From NCBI GenBank assembly GCA_002968845.1, contig PVBG01000011.1:145169-209168 (forward strand): a stretch of 64,000 bases of DNA. The letters run 5' to 3'. The DNA is from Neorhizobium tomejilense (GTDB lineage: Bacteria > Pseudomonadota > Alphaproteobacteria > Rhizobiales > Rhizobiaceae). The translations under genes and the position numbers were made by a program. The notes under the pieces are model-generated. The model saw only the letters and a program-made list of their open reading frames with translations, had not been told where the DNA came from and did not search any database. Within the stretch, counting starts at the first letter, position 1. Every line of letters starts with the position of its first letter. Below are positions 52,423-61,369 of the stretch, in pieces.

Positions 52423-52538
52423 GTTTCTCTCCTTATGGAGGGGAGGGAAGGATCTCCTTATCCGGCTGCCACCACCGCTTCCCGGTTTTGACGGCCGGAC
52501 GATCGCATATGGGACGTGAGACGGTGCGGCGTCTCTAA

Positions 52539-52632
52539 CCCTCCCCCTTGTGGGGAGGGTGGCCGGCAGGCGGGCGGGGTTTTTATACTGGTTGAAGGCC
52601 CCTCCCCAACCCCTCCCCACAAGGGGGAGGGG
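52539..52632. repeat. RIME-like palindromic repeat
   Basis: CCCTCCCCCTTGTGGGGAGGG hairpin at the left and CCCTCCCCACAAGGGGGAGG near the right, with GGCCGGCAGGCGGGCGGGG between. The remaining 287 bases between the HxlR and ABC-F genes hold no gene. Confidence 0.8.
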
Positions 52633-52709
52633 CTCCACGCACCGTCGTCCCCTCACATGCTATCGCCCTACCGCGAGCGGGGAAAAGGGTAAGGAGCAAT
52701 TCCATCGAG

Positions 52710-54230
52710 TCAGCCACGGCTCGCCGTAAAGAAGCTCTCCGGCTCCTCCACCTCGACCAGCCGCCGGCCTTCCACCTGCCAGAAGCGGGTGCCGACCGCC
52801 CGCACGAAACTGCGGTCGTGGGAGACCAGCAGGCAGCTTGCCTGGTGCGCCATCAGCTCGCTTTCCAGCGCCTCCTGTCCGTCGATGTCGAGATGGTTGG
52901 TCGGTTCGTCGAGCAGGTAGAAATTCGGCTCGAGCAGCCGCAGCGCCAAAAGGCCGAGCCGTGCCTTCTGCCCGCCCGAAAGCTCTGCCACAGGCCGCGC
53001 CTGCATCTCCACGGTGATGCCTATGCCGGCGAGCAGTGAGCGGGCCTTCTGGTCGCCGATGTCGAACCGGTGGATGATCGTTTCGTTCGGCGTCTGCCGG
53101 TCGTCAAGATCGGCGAGCGACTGGTCGCCGTAGCCGAGGATCAGCGTCGGTGTCGCCTTGATGCCGCCGATCGTTGACGAGGGTTCGGCGATCGCCCGGC
53201 GCAGCATCGTCACCAGCCGCGTCTTGCCGGTGCCGTTGCGGCCGAGCAGCACGATCCGGTCGCCCTGGCAGATGAACTGCTTGCCGGTCCTGAACAGCAG
53301 CGTGCCGTCCGGCGTCGTCACCGCCGCATCCTCCAGCGTTACCAGCACCTTGGCATGGGTACCCCGATTGGCGAGGCGGATGGCGCCGGCCGAGCGTTCC
53401 AGATGCGCCGGCTTGGCCGTATCCTCCAGCTTTTCGGCCCGTTCTTTCAGCTGCTTGGTCTTGACCACCAGCAGGTCGCTGCCGGAGTTGATGCCGATAT
53501 TCTTCAGCTTCGCCGCCTGCCGGCGCAGCTGATCGGCCGTCTTCATGTCGCGCTCGTAGCGCTTCGCGTCCGCCGCATCCGCCTCGTCGAGCGCTGCCCG
53601 TGCTCTGAAATAGGGCAGAGAGAAGGCTTGGGAGTTCTCCGGCCGCAGGAAAAGCGTGCGGTTGGTCACAGTGTCGAGGAAGGCGCGGTCGTGGCTCGAC
53701 AGGATCACCGGCATGTCGCGGGGGAGCGCGTTCAGCCAGTCTTCCAGAAGCGCGATCTTGGCAAGATCGAGATGGTTGGTCGGCTCGTCGAGCAGCAGCG
53801 CATCTGGTTCCGTCACCCAGGCCCGAGCGATCAGCGCCAGCCTTTGCCAGCCGCCGCTCAGCGCGGCAAGCGGCCGCTCACGCAACTCCTCGGGGACGTC
53901 CATTCCTTCGAGCGCGACATCGGCGCGCCAGCTTTCGCTGTCGATCTGGTCGGCCGGGAGCGCCTGGAGCACGGCTTCGCGAAAACTCGCCGGCATCAGG
54001 GCAGGGGGCACGTTCTGCTCCACCATGCCGATCGTCAGTCCCCGGCTTCTGGTGATCTCGCCCTCGCTCGCATCGAGCGTGCCGGCGATGCATTTCAAGA
54101 GCGTGGACTTGCCGCGCCCGTTGGCCGCGACGATGCCGATCCGGTCGCCGGCATTGACGGTGAGGTTGAGCCCGGAAAATAGCGGGCTGGAAAGGGTAAT
54201 TCCGAGATTGCGGAGGTTGATGAGGCTCAT
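52710..54230 (-). CDS. ABC-F family ATPase
   Basis: 506 residues with two ABC cassettes and no membrane part. Walker A AANGRGKST (first) and GRNGTGKT (second), signatures LSGGWQRL and LSGGQKAR, and LLLDEPTNHLD twice. The ABC-F group protects or restarts ribosomes; some resist antibiotics. ATG 54230 was chosen because similarity begins there. Confidence 0.9.
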   Translation of the reverse strand: MSLINLRNLGITLSSPLFSGLNLTVNAGDRIGIVAANGRGKSTLLKCIAGTLDASEGEITRSRGLTIGMVEQNVPPALMPASFREAVLQALPADQIDSESWRADVALEGMDVPEELRERPLAALSGGWQRLALIARAWVTEPDALLLDEPTNHLDLAKIALLEDWLNALPRDMPVILSSHDRAFLDTVTNRTLFLRPENSQAFSLPYFRARAALDEADAADAKRYERDMKTADQLRRQAAKLKNIGINSGSDLLVVKTKQLKERAEKLEDTAKPAHLERSAGAIRLANRGTHAKVLVTLEDAAVTTPDGTLLFRTGKQFICQGDRIVLLGRNGTGKTRLVTMLRRAIAEPSSTIGGIKATPTLILGYGDQSLADLDDRQTPNETIIHRFDIGDQKARSLLAGIGITVEMQARPVAELSGGQKARLGLLALRLLEPNFYLLDEPTNHLDIDGQEALESELMAHQASCLLVSHDRSFVRAVGTRFWQVEGRRLVEVEEPESFFTASRG

Positions 54231-54409
54231 TGTTGTTCTCTGGTCTTGGCTTGCGGACACAGGACATCGCGGGCACTCGCGGCCATCATCGATGTCATGC
54301 ACAGTTTGCAGCGTGTTCGAAAATCGCAGCTATGCACGAGCGGGCGCTCGGCGCTGCGGGCCACGAAGGGCAGACCAGGAAGGTGTATTTTAAGAGAAAC
54401 GGCCTCTGG

Positions 54410-54484
54410 TCAGCCCTGCAAACGCATTTGCAGGGCGTCGACGGGACCACGCGTCCGGTAGTACCGGAAATAGAAATTGTGCAC
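54410..54484 (-). CDS. 24-codon ORF with strong ribosome site
   Basis: Begins at GTG 54484 five bases after a perfect AGGAGG; the peptide starts VHNFYFRYYRTRGPVD and ends with MRLQG. A perfect hairpin (GCCCTGCAAA-CGCA-TTTGCAGGGC, 54413-54436) covers its last codons. No family recognised. The remaining space up to 54655 has no other gene. Confidence 0.4.
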   Translation of the reverse strand: MHNFYFRYYRTRGPVDALQMRLQG

Positions 54485-54655
54485 GTGATCCTCCTTTCTC
54501 TTGAAAAGCACATTGGCGAAATACCATCGCACTCAGGCGAATGCAACCGGACCATACTCGGCCGGGTTATCGCCGCGGCGCTTGCCCGGGACGGTTCGGC
54601 TGTTATAAGCGGCCATCGCCGACTGGCGAATTGTTGATTTTCAGGAGAGACGCCG

Positions 54656-54961
54656 ATGGCTGGCGATGACGACGAATACGTCTATGACGAAGCGACCGGC
54701 GACTGGCGCCCGGCCTCCGAACTGGCTGCGGCCGCAGGTGCCGGTGCCGCCGAGGTTCGCGACGCATCCGGAACCGTCCTCAAGGACGGCGATTCCGTCA
54801 CCCTGATCAAGGACCTCAAGGTCAAGGGCGCCGGCCAGACCCTGAAGCAGGGCACGGTCATCAAGTCGATCAAGCTGACCGACAACCCCGAAGAAATCGA
54901 CTGCCGCCACGAGGCGATCAAGGGCCTGGTGCTGCGGACGGAATTCGTGCGCAAGCGCTGA
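54656..54961 (+). CDS. PhnA-like protein (YjdM C-terminal domain)
   Basis: 101 residues. VRDASGTVLKDGDSVTLIKDLKVKG and GTVIKSIKLTDNPEEIDC are hallmarks of the PhnA domain. Full YjdM has an extra zinc ribbon, absent here. Despite the phosphonate name, its actual role is unknown. Confidence 0.85.
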   Translation: MAGDDDEYVYDEATGDWRPASELAAAAGAGAAEVRDASGTVLKDGDSVTLIKDLKVKGAGQTLKQGTVIKSIKLTDNPEEIDCRHEAIKGLVLRTEFVRKR

Positions 54962-55006
54962 GGAGTCGGGTCGCTGCCAAGCCCGATAGGTTTCGGGCGC
55001 GGCGCA

Positions 55007-55190
55007 CCCCCCTCTGCCCTGCCGGGCATCTCCCCCACAAGGGGGGAGATTGGCCAGAGGCCAGCTCCTAACTGCCCATTGGGCGGCGTCCGCGATTTGT
55101 CGCCAAGTCTGGCATATTGATTAGGGCAGGGCGCACGCCCCATCCGATCTCCCTCCTTGTGGGGGAGATGCCCGGCAGGGCAGAGGGGGG
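55007..55190. repeat. Palindromic repeat with 35-base perfect arms
   Basis: Arms at 55007-55041 and 55156-55190 are exact reverse complements (core GCCCTGCCGGGCATCTCC). Between them is a 114-base insert without a gene. Confidence 0.85.
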
Positions 55191-55250
55191 TAAACCCAGT
55201 CGATCAAGGTCTATGATCGTATTCTGTAATCTACCCGTCTGCCTCGAACC

Positions 55251-56825
55251 CTACCGCTTCAAACTCCCCAAAATCCCCCGCACGATCGCCCGGCCGACTT
55301 GCGTCGCAACCGTCCGGGTCACGCTCTTCATCGCCGCTTCGATGATCGTCTCGCGCTGGTAGCCGGAGCGGCGCGGCTGGGCGCGGCCCTGGTCGTTGTC
55401 GTCGTCCTTGCCGCCGCCGAAGCCCGGCAGGGTCCAGCCGGTCGTCTCGCCGGAATCGGCGGGCGGGGCGGATTGCAGCTCGTCCTGCGCCTTTCTGGCG
55501 GCGGCCGCATCGGCAGCCTGCTTGGCGCGTGCGGCGAGGATCTCGAAGGCGGATTCGCGGTCCATGTCCTCGTCATAGAGGCCGAGCACCGGGCTCTTGT
55601 CGAGGATCATCTGCCGCTCCTGGTCGGAAAGCGGGCCGATGCGCCCGGACGGCGGACGCACCAGCGTGCGTTCCACGATCGAAGGCGCACCCTTGCCCTC
55701 GAGCGTCGAGACCAGCGCCTCGCCGGTGCCGAGATTGGTGATCGCCGTGGCGCAGTCGAAATCGGGGTTGGGGCGGAACGTGTCGGCCGCCGTCTTCACC
55801 GCCTTCTGCTCGCGCGGCGTATAGGCGCGCAACGCGTGCTGCACCCGGTTGCCGAGCTGGGCGAGCACGGTTTCCGGCACGTCGAGCGGGTTCTGGGTGA
55901 CGAAATAGACGCCGACGCCCTTGGAGCGGATCAGGCGCACGACCTGTTCGACGCGCTCGGTCAGCACTTTCGGTGCGTCGTTGAAGAGCAGATGCGCCTC
56001 GTCGAAGAAGAACACCAGCTTCGGCTGTTCCGGATCGCCCACCTCCGGCAGTTCCTCGAACAGTTCCGAGAGCAGCCACAGAAGGAAGGTCGCGTAGAGC
56101 CTGGGATTCATCATCAGCTTGTCGGCCGCGAGCACCGAAATCTGCCCATAGCCGGTGTTCGGGTTGGTTCGCATGATGTCTGAAATCTTCAGCGCCGGCT
56201 CTCCGAAGAAATGCTCGGCGCCCTGCTGCTCGAGCACCAGCAGCCCACGCTGGATCGAGGCAACGGAGCTTTTCGAGATCAGCCCGAACTGGCTCGACAA
56301 CTCGCTGGCATTCTCGGCCATGTAGTTGAGCAGCGAGGCGAAATCCTTGAGGTCGAGCAGCGGCAGGTTCGCCTTGTCGGCGATCTTGAAGGCGATGTTG
56401 ATGACGCCTTCCTGCGGCTCGGATGCATCCATCAGGCGCGACAGCAAGAGCGGCCCCATCTCGGCGATGGTGGTGCGCACCCGGTGGCCCTTTTCGCCGA
56501 ACAGATCCCAGAAGATCACCGGGAACTGTTCGAAATCATAGTCCGCAAAGCCGATCTGCTCGGCGCGCTTCAGGAGAAAATCCTTAGGCTCGCCCTTCAG
56601 GGCGATGCCGGACAGGTCGCCCTTGATGTCGGCGGCGAACACGGGCACGCCGGCCTTCGAAAAACCTTCGGCGAGAACCTGCAGGGTCACCGTCTTGCCG
56701 GTGCCGGTGGCGCCGGTGACGAGACCGTGGCGGTTGCCGAACTTCAGTTCCAGATATTCAGCCTTGTTGAGCGAATCGTCCGGCTTGCGGCTGCCGCCGA
56801 TGAAGAGCTTTCCCGTATTGTCCAT
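55251..56825 (-). CDS. HerA/DUF853-type ATPase (YjgR-like)
   Basis: 524 residues. Walker A GATGTGKTV at 38-46, Walker B KLVFFFDEAHLLF near 270, VYFVTQNPLDVP after it. Family members are hexameric DNA translocase-like ATPases; role undefined. The C-terminal ~85 residues are low-complexity with repeated alanine and glycine, then MKSVTRTVATQVGRAIVRGI. Confidence 0.9.
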   Translation of the reverse strand: MDNTGKLFIGGSRKPDDSLNKAEYLELKFGNRHGLVTGATGTGKTVTLQVLAEGFSKAGVPVFAADIKGDLSGIALKGEPKDFLLKRAEQIGFADYDFEQFPVIFWDLFGEKGHRVRTTIAEMGPLLLSRLMDASEPQEGVINIAFKIADKANLPLLDLKDFASLLNYMAENASELSSQFGLISKSSVASIQRGLLVLEQQGAEHFFGEPALKISDIMRTNPNTGYGQISVLAADKLMMNPRLYATFLLWLLSELFEELPEVGDPEQPKLVFFFDEAHLLFNDAPKVLTERVEQVVRLIRSKGVGVYFVTQNPLDVPETVLAQLGNRVQHALRAYTPREQKAVKTAADTFRPNPDFDCATAITNLGTGEALVSTLEGKGAPSIVERTLVRPPSGRIGPLSDQERQMILDKSPVLGLYDEDMDRESAFEILAARAKQAADAAAARKAQDELQSAPPADSGETTGWTLPGFGGGKDDDNDQGRAQPRRSGYQRETIIEAAMKSVTRTVATQVGRAIVRGILGSLKR

Positions 56826-56941
56826 GCAACTATGCGCTCCCTGACCGCGTTCTGTGGCAACTGCTTATAGGATGTGCGGAGGCGCCGGGCAACGGCAACG
56901 AGATCGGCCCGCGCCCGCTTGCGAGGGAAGGCTGGGTAGGC

Positions 56942-57925
56942 ATGACGACCCGCGAAAGGGCGGCCGCATTGGAAACCGACAGAGGCCGTGAGGCCGATTC
57001 CCCGCAAGAGATTCCCTCCACGGGCCTGAAGGACGTCTTCTGGCGCGTCTATGCCGGCGTCACCAGGGACCGCATCATGCTGATCGCCGCGGGCGTCACC
57101 TATTATCTGCTTCTGGCGCTGTTTCCCGCGGCAAGCGCGCTCGTCTCCCTTTACGGTTTCGTCGCGGATCCCTCGGCGATCGTCGACCGAATCACCTTCC
57201 TGAGCTCCGTCATGCCGGCGGACGCCCTGAACATTTTTCTCGATCAGCTGCGGGCGCTGACCACGGAGCGCAACACGACGCTGTCGATCGCCCTGATCGG
57301 CGGCCTGGCGCTGGCGCTGTGGAGCGCCAATAACGGCATGAAGGCGCTGTTCGAGGCGATGAACGTCGCCTATGCGGAAGAGGAAAAGCGCAGCATCGTC
57401 CGCCTCAACCTCATCTCGCTTCTCTTCACGCTCGGCGCGCTTTTGCTGGCGATCGTCATCCTGTTTGCGATGGGCGTCGTGCCGGCGGTGCTGCGTTATC
57501 TCTGGCTGGACCGCTTCACGGAAATCATCATCCGGCTGGCCAGATGGCCGGTGATGATGCTGTTCGTGGCGGGCGGCATCATGATGCTCTACCGCTTTGG
57601 TCCGAGCCGCGAACCAGCCAAACTCAAGTGGCTCACCTGGGGTGCGGCATTCTCGACCGTCGCGTGGCTCGCCGCCTCGATTGCGGTTTCTTTCTATCTG
57701 GGGAATATTGCCGACTACAACGCCACCTACGGCACGCTCGGCGCGCTGATCGGTTTCATGGTCTGGACATGGATATCGGTCATCATCGTCATCGTCGGTG
57801 CCGAGATCAATGCCGAACTCGAACACCAGACGGCCCGCGATTCGACCACCGGCACGCCGGTGCCCTTGGGCGCCCGCGGCGCCTACATGGCCGATACGGT
57901 AGGCGAGAGTTCCGGCGAAACATGA
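56942..57925 (+). CDS. YihY/BrkB family membrane protein
   Basis: 327 residues with six membrane segments starting at AAGVTYYLLLALFPA. Homologues are possible exporters with unknown substrate. Divergent from the HerA-like gene. Confidence 0.88.
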   Translation: MTTRERAAALETDRGREADSPQEIPSTGLKDVFWRVYAGVTRDRIMLIAAGVTYYLLLALFPAASALVSLYGFVADPSAIVDRITFLSSVMPADALNIFLDQLRALTTERNTTLSIALIGGLALALWSANNGMKALFEAMNVAYAEEEKRSIVRLNLISLLFTLGALLLAIVILFAMGVVPAVLRYLWLDRFTEIIIRLARWPVMMLFVAGGIMMLYRFGPSREPAKLKWLTWGAAFSTVAWLAASIAVSFYLGNIADYNATYGTLGALIGFMVWTWISVIIVIVGAEINAELEHQTARDSTTGTPVPLGARGAYMADTVGESSGET

Positions 57926-58015
57926 AGCCTGGAGATGCTTCACGCTCCCTGTTGGCTTCGGCAAAGACTGTGTGTATTACCTTGACGTGAACGTCAAAAC
58001 CTTCAGGAGAGATTG

Positions 58016-58405
58016 ATGAACGAACTGGTTTCCCGCGTCGCCGAGAATGTCGGCATTGCCCCTGACGTCGCCGAAAAGGCGATCGGCATGATGCTCGGTT
58101 TCCTGCAGCGCGAGGCCGATGACGGCGCGGTTGCCAAGATGATCGAGGCGATCCCCGGTGCTTCCGAACTGGTTGCCAAGTTCAACGGCGAAGGTGCCGG
58201 CGGCGGCGGTCTCCTCGGCGGCCTGATGGCAAGCTTCGGCGGCGGCGTGATGGCGCTCGGCCAGCAGCTGATGAGCCAGGGCCTCGGCATGGGCGAGATC
58301 ACCGGCCTTGCCAAGGAAACCATGGCGGTCGCCCGCGAACACGCCGGCGACGAGGTGGTCGATACGGTCATCGCTTCGGTCCCGGGCCTGTCGCAGTTCG
58401 TCTGA
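58016..58405 (+). CDS. Small helical protein (DUF2267/DUF2780-like)
   Basis: 129 residues. MNELVSRVAENVGIAPDVAEK and KMIEAIPGASELVAKF, then a glycine-rich stretch (GEGAGGGGLLGGLMASFGGG), and a C-terminal helical part ending VPGLSQFV. Resembles alphaproteobacterial DUF2267 proteins; assignment uncertain. A terminator follows. Confidence 0.6.
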   Translation: MNELVSRVAENVGIAPDVAEKAIGMMLGFLQREADDGAVAKMIEAIPGASELVAKFNGEGAGGGGLLGGLMASFGGGVMALGQQLMSQGLGMGEITGLAKETMAVAREHAGDEVVDTVIASVPGLSQFV

Positions 58406-58426
58406 TCTGCATCCTCGACATTTCCA

Positions 58427-58457
58427 AGCCGTCGGCCGCGAGACCGGCGGCTTTTTT
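58427..58457 (+). terminator. Rho-independent terminator
   Basis: AGCCGTCGG pairs with CCGGCGGCT (one G-U), loop of 8, followed by TTTTTT. Confidence 0.8.
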
Positions 58458-58579
58458 GTCTTACCCAAGGCGATGAGGCCGGCGAGGAGCCGATCGGATA
58501 CCGTCGGCACCCTTGCAGGCTTGTCCTCGGTTTCGCACTCTCCATCTCAATGAGACTAGCCCCAAGATGGGAGGTTGCC

Positions 58580-58864
58580 ATGTCCGATGATGACGAGGCC
58601 GCCATGGTGCGGATAACGGGAAGGGTGCAAGGCGTCGGTTTCCGTGCCTGGACCCGTGAGGAGGCGGAACAGCTGGGTTTGACGGGCTGGGTCCGCAACG
58701 AGCCGGATGGTTCCGTCCTTGCTCTGCTCGCGGGATCGCCTGCCGGCATATCGCAAATGCTCGAGCGTTTCCGGCACGGTCCGCCTGGCGCGTCGGTCTC
58801 CGGTGCGGAGCGACAACCGGCGACGCTCGCCGAAAAGCCGGTCGGCTTCCGGATCACCAGATGA
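58580..58864 (+). CDS. Acylphosphatase
   Basis: 94 residues with GRVQGVGFRAWTRE (arginine of the active site) and GWVRNEPDGSV (asparagine). Hydrolyses acyl-phosphates; small beta-alpha fold. ATG 58580 with GGGAGG upstream. Confidence 0.92.
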   Translation: MSDDDEAAMVRITGRVQGVGFRAWTREEAEQLGLTGWVRNEPDGSVLALLAGSPAGISQMLERFRHGPPGASVSGAERQPATLAEKPVGFRITR

Positions 58865-58988
58865 CCTAGCCGATCGCTCGCTTTGCCGGTTATCCGGTCC
58901 GAAGCGGCGGCGGTTGTTTCGGCGTCGGCTGCGACAGAAAAGCCATTGACTTTTCATCCTCTAAGGCACATTTGCAAAAGCGAAGTGA

Positions 58989-59130
58989 CGCCCGACCGGG
59001 CGCCACTCTTTCAAAGGACAATTGAGATGAACCCCGACAGTCGAAGTTCGACGTCATCATACCGACCCGTTCCTCCGGGGCTCTAGTCCTTGCTTGAAAG
59101 GATGCGCGCTCCGAAGGGACCGATGGTCCG
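58989..59130 (+). promoter_or_regulatory. corA leader region with hairpins
   Basis: The 280 bases before corA hold CGCCC-GACC-GGGCG (58989-59002), a 19-residue ORF at 59027 and GGACC-GAT-GGTCC just before the corA ribosome site. No known Mg riboswitch pattern was recognised. Confidence 0.4.
59027..59086 (+). CDS. Candidate corA leader peptide
   Basis: 19 residues, MNPDSRSSTSSYRPVPPGL, starting at ATG 59027 after AAAGGACA. It contains an NPD start and a proline-rich end (PVPPG), the composition that stalls or slows ribosomes. Short leader ORFs govern corA and mgtA in enterobacteria (corL, mgtL), so a similar Mg-sensing role is plausible. Confidence 0.45.
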   Translation: MNPDSRSSTSSYRPVPPGL

Positions 59131-59144
59131 AAAAAGGAGCCGTC

Positions 59145-60188
59145 ATGCTGCGCATCCATGCCTACGACCTTGATCGCCTTGTTTCCGTCGCTTCCGACGT
59201 GCCGGCCGTTGCCGCACCGCCGGTCGCTACCGATCCGTCGGCACCGGTCACGTCCGCCCCCGCAACCCCTGCAGTCGTCTGGTACGACCTCGTCAGCCCG
59301 ACGCCCGACGAGGAACGCATCGTCGGCGAGCGCCTCGGCATCACCGTGCCGACCATGGACGAGATGGAGGATATCGAACTCTCCGCCCGCCTCTACCAGG
59401 AGGACGGCGCCGAGTTCATGACCATGACGGTGCTGACCAGGCCCGACGCCGGCACGCCGCGGAAGGTCCCCGTCACCTTCATCGTCAAGGGCCAGGTCCT
59501 CGTCACCGTTCGTTATGCCGAGCCGCGCCCCTTCGATGCCTTCATGGCGCGTGCCCGCAAGCCGAACGGCGCCGGCCTGCATTGCGGTTACGGCGAACTG
59601 ATCATGACCGGGTTGATCGAGGCGATCATCGACCGCATGGCCGACACGCTGGAACGGCTCGGCACCGAGATCGACCAGATTTCCCAGGAAGTCTTTTCGA
59701 CCAAGGCCGCCAAGGCCAACAAGAAGACCCGCGACTTGCAGGACCTCATACGCGAGGTCGGCCAGAAGGGCGAGTTCATCACCGTGGTGCGCGAGAGCCT
59801 CGTCAGCGTCTCCAGGGTCGTCGCCTATTACGCAGCGCTCGACGGCGTCGACCGCAAGCTGTCGAAGGAACTGCGCCAGCGCCTGAAACTGCTGCAGCGG
59901 GACGCCACCTCGCTTGGCGATCACTCCGCTTTCCTGTCCGGCAAGATCAATTTCCTGCTCGATGCGACGCTGGGGCTGATCAATCTCGAACAGAACCAGA
60001 TCATCAAGATCTTCTCGGTCGCCTCGGTCGTCTTCCTGCCGCCGACGCTGGTCGCCTCGATCTACGGCATGAACTTCGCCTACCAGCCGGAGCTGCAATG
60101 GCACTATGGCTATCACGCCGCGATCGCGCTGATGATCTTCTCGATGGCCATGCCTTATCTGTATTTCAAGCGGAGAGGCTGGCTGTGA
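59145..60188 (+). CDS. corA: CorA family magnesium transporter
   Basis: 347 residues from ATG 59145 (AAAAAGGAG upstream). Cytoplasmic N-terminal domain, then two C-terminal membrane segments with the selectivity motif YGMNF near 308 and an end of KRRGWL. Imports Mg2+ or Co2+/Ni2+; divalent selectivity not decided by sequence. Confidence 0.93.
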   Translation: MLRIHAYDLDRLVSVASDVPAVAAPPVATDPSAPVTSAPATPAVVWYDLVSPTPDEERIVGERLGITVPTMDEMEDIELSARLYQEDGAEFMTMTVLTRPDAGTPRKVPVTFIVKGQVLVTVRYAEPRPFDAFMARARKPNGAGLHCGYGELIMTGLIEAIIDRMADTLERLGTEIDQISQEVFSTKAAKANKKTRDLQDLIREVGQKGEFITVVRESLVSVSRVVAYYAALDGVDRKLSKELRQRLKLLQRDATSLGDHSAFLSGKINFLLDATLGLINLEQNQIIKIFSVASVVFLPPTLVASIYGMNFAYQPELQWHYGYHAAIALMIFSMAMPYLYFKRRGWL

Positions 60189-60231
60189 CCAAGGAAGGCC
60201 TCCCGTTTTCTCGCGGAGGCCGCGGTTTGCT

Positions 60232-60434
60232 CCCTCTTCTCCCCGGCGGGGAGAAGTGCCGAGCATAAGCGAGGCGATGAGGGGGATGAGGAGCGGTCCG
60301 GCGAAGCCGGAGCAATCGATCCACTGGATCGATTGCAGCGACGAACACGCGAACCGTAATGTTTGAGGCAGAATGTGGCTTCGCCCCCCTCATCCGGCCC
60401 TCCGGGCCACCTTCTCCCCGCTGGGGAGAAGATA
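60232..60434. repeat. RIME-like element with internal 11-base palindrome
   Basis: CTTCTCCCCGGCGGGGAGAAG and CTTCTCCCCGCTGGGGAGAAG frame the element. Inside, GCAATCGATCC-ACT-GGATCGATTGC (60312-60336) is a perfect hairpin not present in the copy at 4204. Confidence 0.85.
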
Positions 60435-60438
60435 ATCC

Positions 60439-61266
60439 TCAAAGATCCCATTCCGGGGCCAGATGGCCCGGGCTGACGATGCGGCCGGTCGGCTTGGCGA
60501 GGGCGTGGATCGCCTGCATTTCGTCCTCAGACAGCGCGAAATCGAACACGTCGAAGTTTTCCGGCAGGCGGGAAACCGTCGCGGTCTTGGAAAGCGCGAT
60601 CACGTCCTTCTGCTGGATCGCCCAGCGCAGCGTCACCTGCGCGGCGGTCTTGCCGTGCTTGGCGCCGATATCCTTCAGCACCGCGTCGCCCGGCACTGCG
60701 CCGTTCGCCATCAGGTAATAGGCGGTCAGCGACATGCCGTGCTCGGCCACTTCGGCCAGAACCTTCGTCTGGTCGAGATAGGGATGGTATTCCACCTGGT
60801 TGGTGGCAAGCGGCGCATCCGAGAGCTTCACCGCTTCGGCGATCAGCGCCACGGAAAAATTGGAGACGCCGATATTCTTCACCTTGCCGGCCTTCTTGAG
60901 CTCGTTCAGCGCGCCCATGCGGTCGGCGAGCGGCATTTCGCTCTGCGGCCAGTGGAGGAGAAGCAGGTCGACATAGTCAGTCTTCAGCTTGGCGAGGCTC
61001 TCGTCGACCGAGGCGAGGAAGGCGGCATGGCCGACGCGGTCGACCCAGACCTTGGTGGTGAGAAAGATGTCGGCGCGCGGGATGCCGGACTTGGAAAGCA
61101 CGTCGCCGACGGCCGCCTCGTTCTTGTAGATCTGCGCGGTATCGACATGGCGGAAGCCGAGCTTCAGGGCCTCCGGCAGCACGCGGGCGACGTCTTCGTC
61201 GGGCATGCGAAACGTGCCGAAACCGAGGGCGGGAATGTTGGCGCCGTTGGCGCTGACTGTGAACAT
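60439..61266 (-). CDS. Aldo-keto reductase
   Basis: 275 residues, DkgB-like. HVDTAQIYKNE (catalytic Asp and Tyr), TTKVW (Lys) and DYVDLLLLHWP (His) are visible. NADPH-dependent reduction of aldehydes. Divergent from none; 103 bases after it another AKR. Confidence 0.92.
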   Translation of the reverse strand: MFTVSANGANIPALGFGTFRMPDEDVARVLPEALKLGFRHVDTAQIYKNEAAVGDVLSKSGIPRADIFLTTKVWVDRVGHAAFLASVDESLAKLKTDYVDLLLLHWPQSEMPLADRMGALNELKKAGKVKNIGVSNFSVALIAEAVKLSDAPLATNQVEYHPYLDQTKVLAEVAEHGMSLTAYYLMANGAVPGDAVLKDIGAKHGKTAAQVTLRWAIQQKDVIALSKTATVSRLPENFDVFDFALSEDEMQAIHALAKPTGRIVSPGHLAPEWDL

Positions 61267-61369
61267 ATGGAACTCCTATGGGGAAGCCCGGCATACGGCC
61301 GGGCCAAATGAGGCCCGTATTACATGGACCGATTCGGTGACGGATCAACCACCTTGATTTCTGGAGATG

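Noticed and set aside
58865..59144. Known magnesium riboswitch (ykoK type) before corA
   Set aside because: I did not recognise the conserved core; only simple hairpins and a leader ORF are visible.
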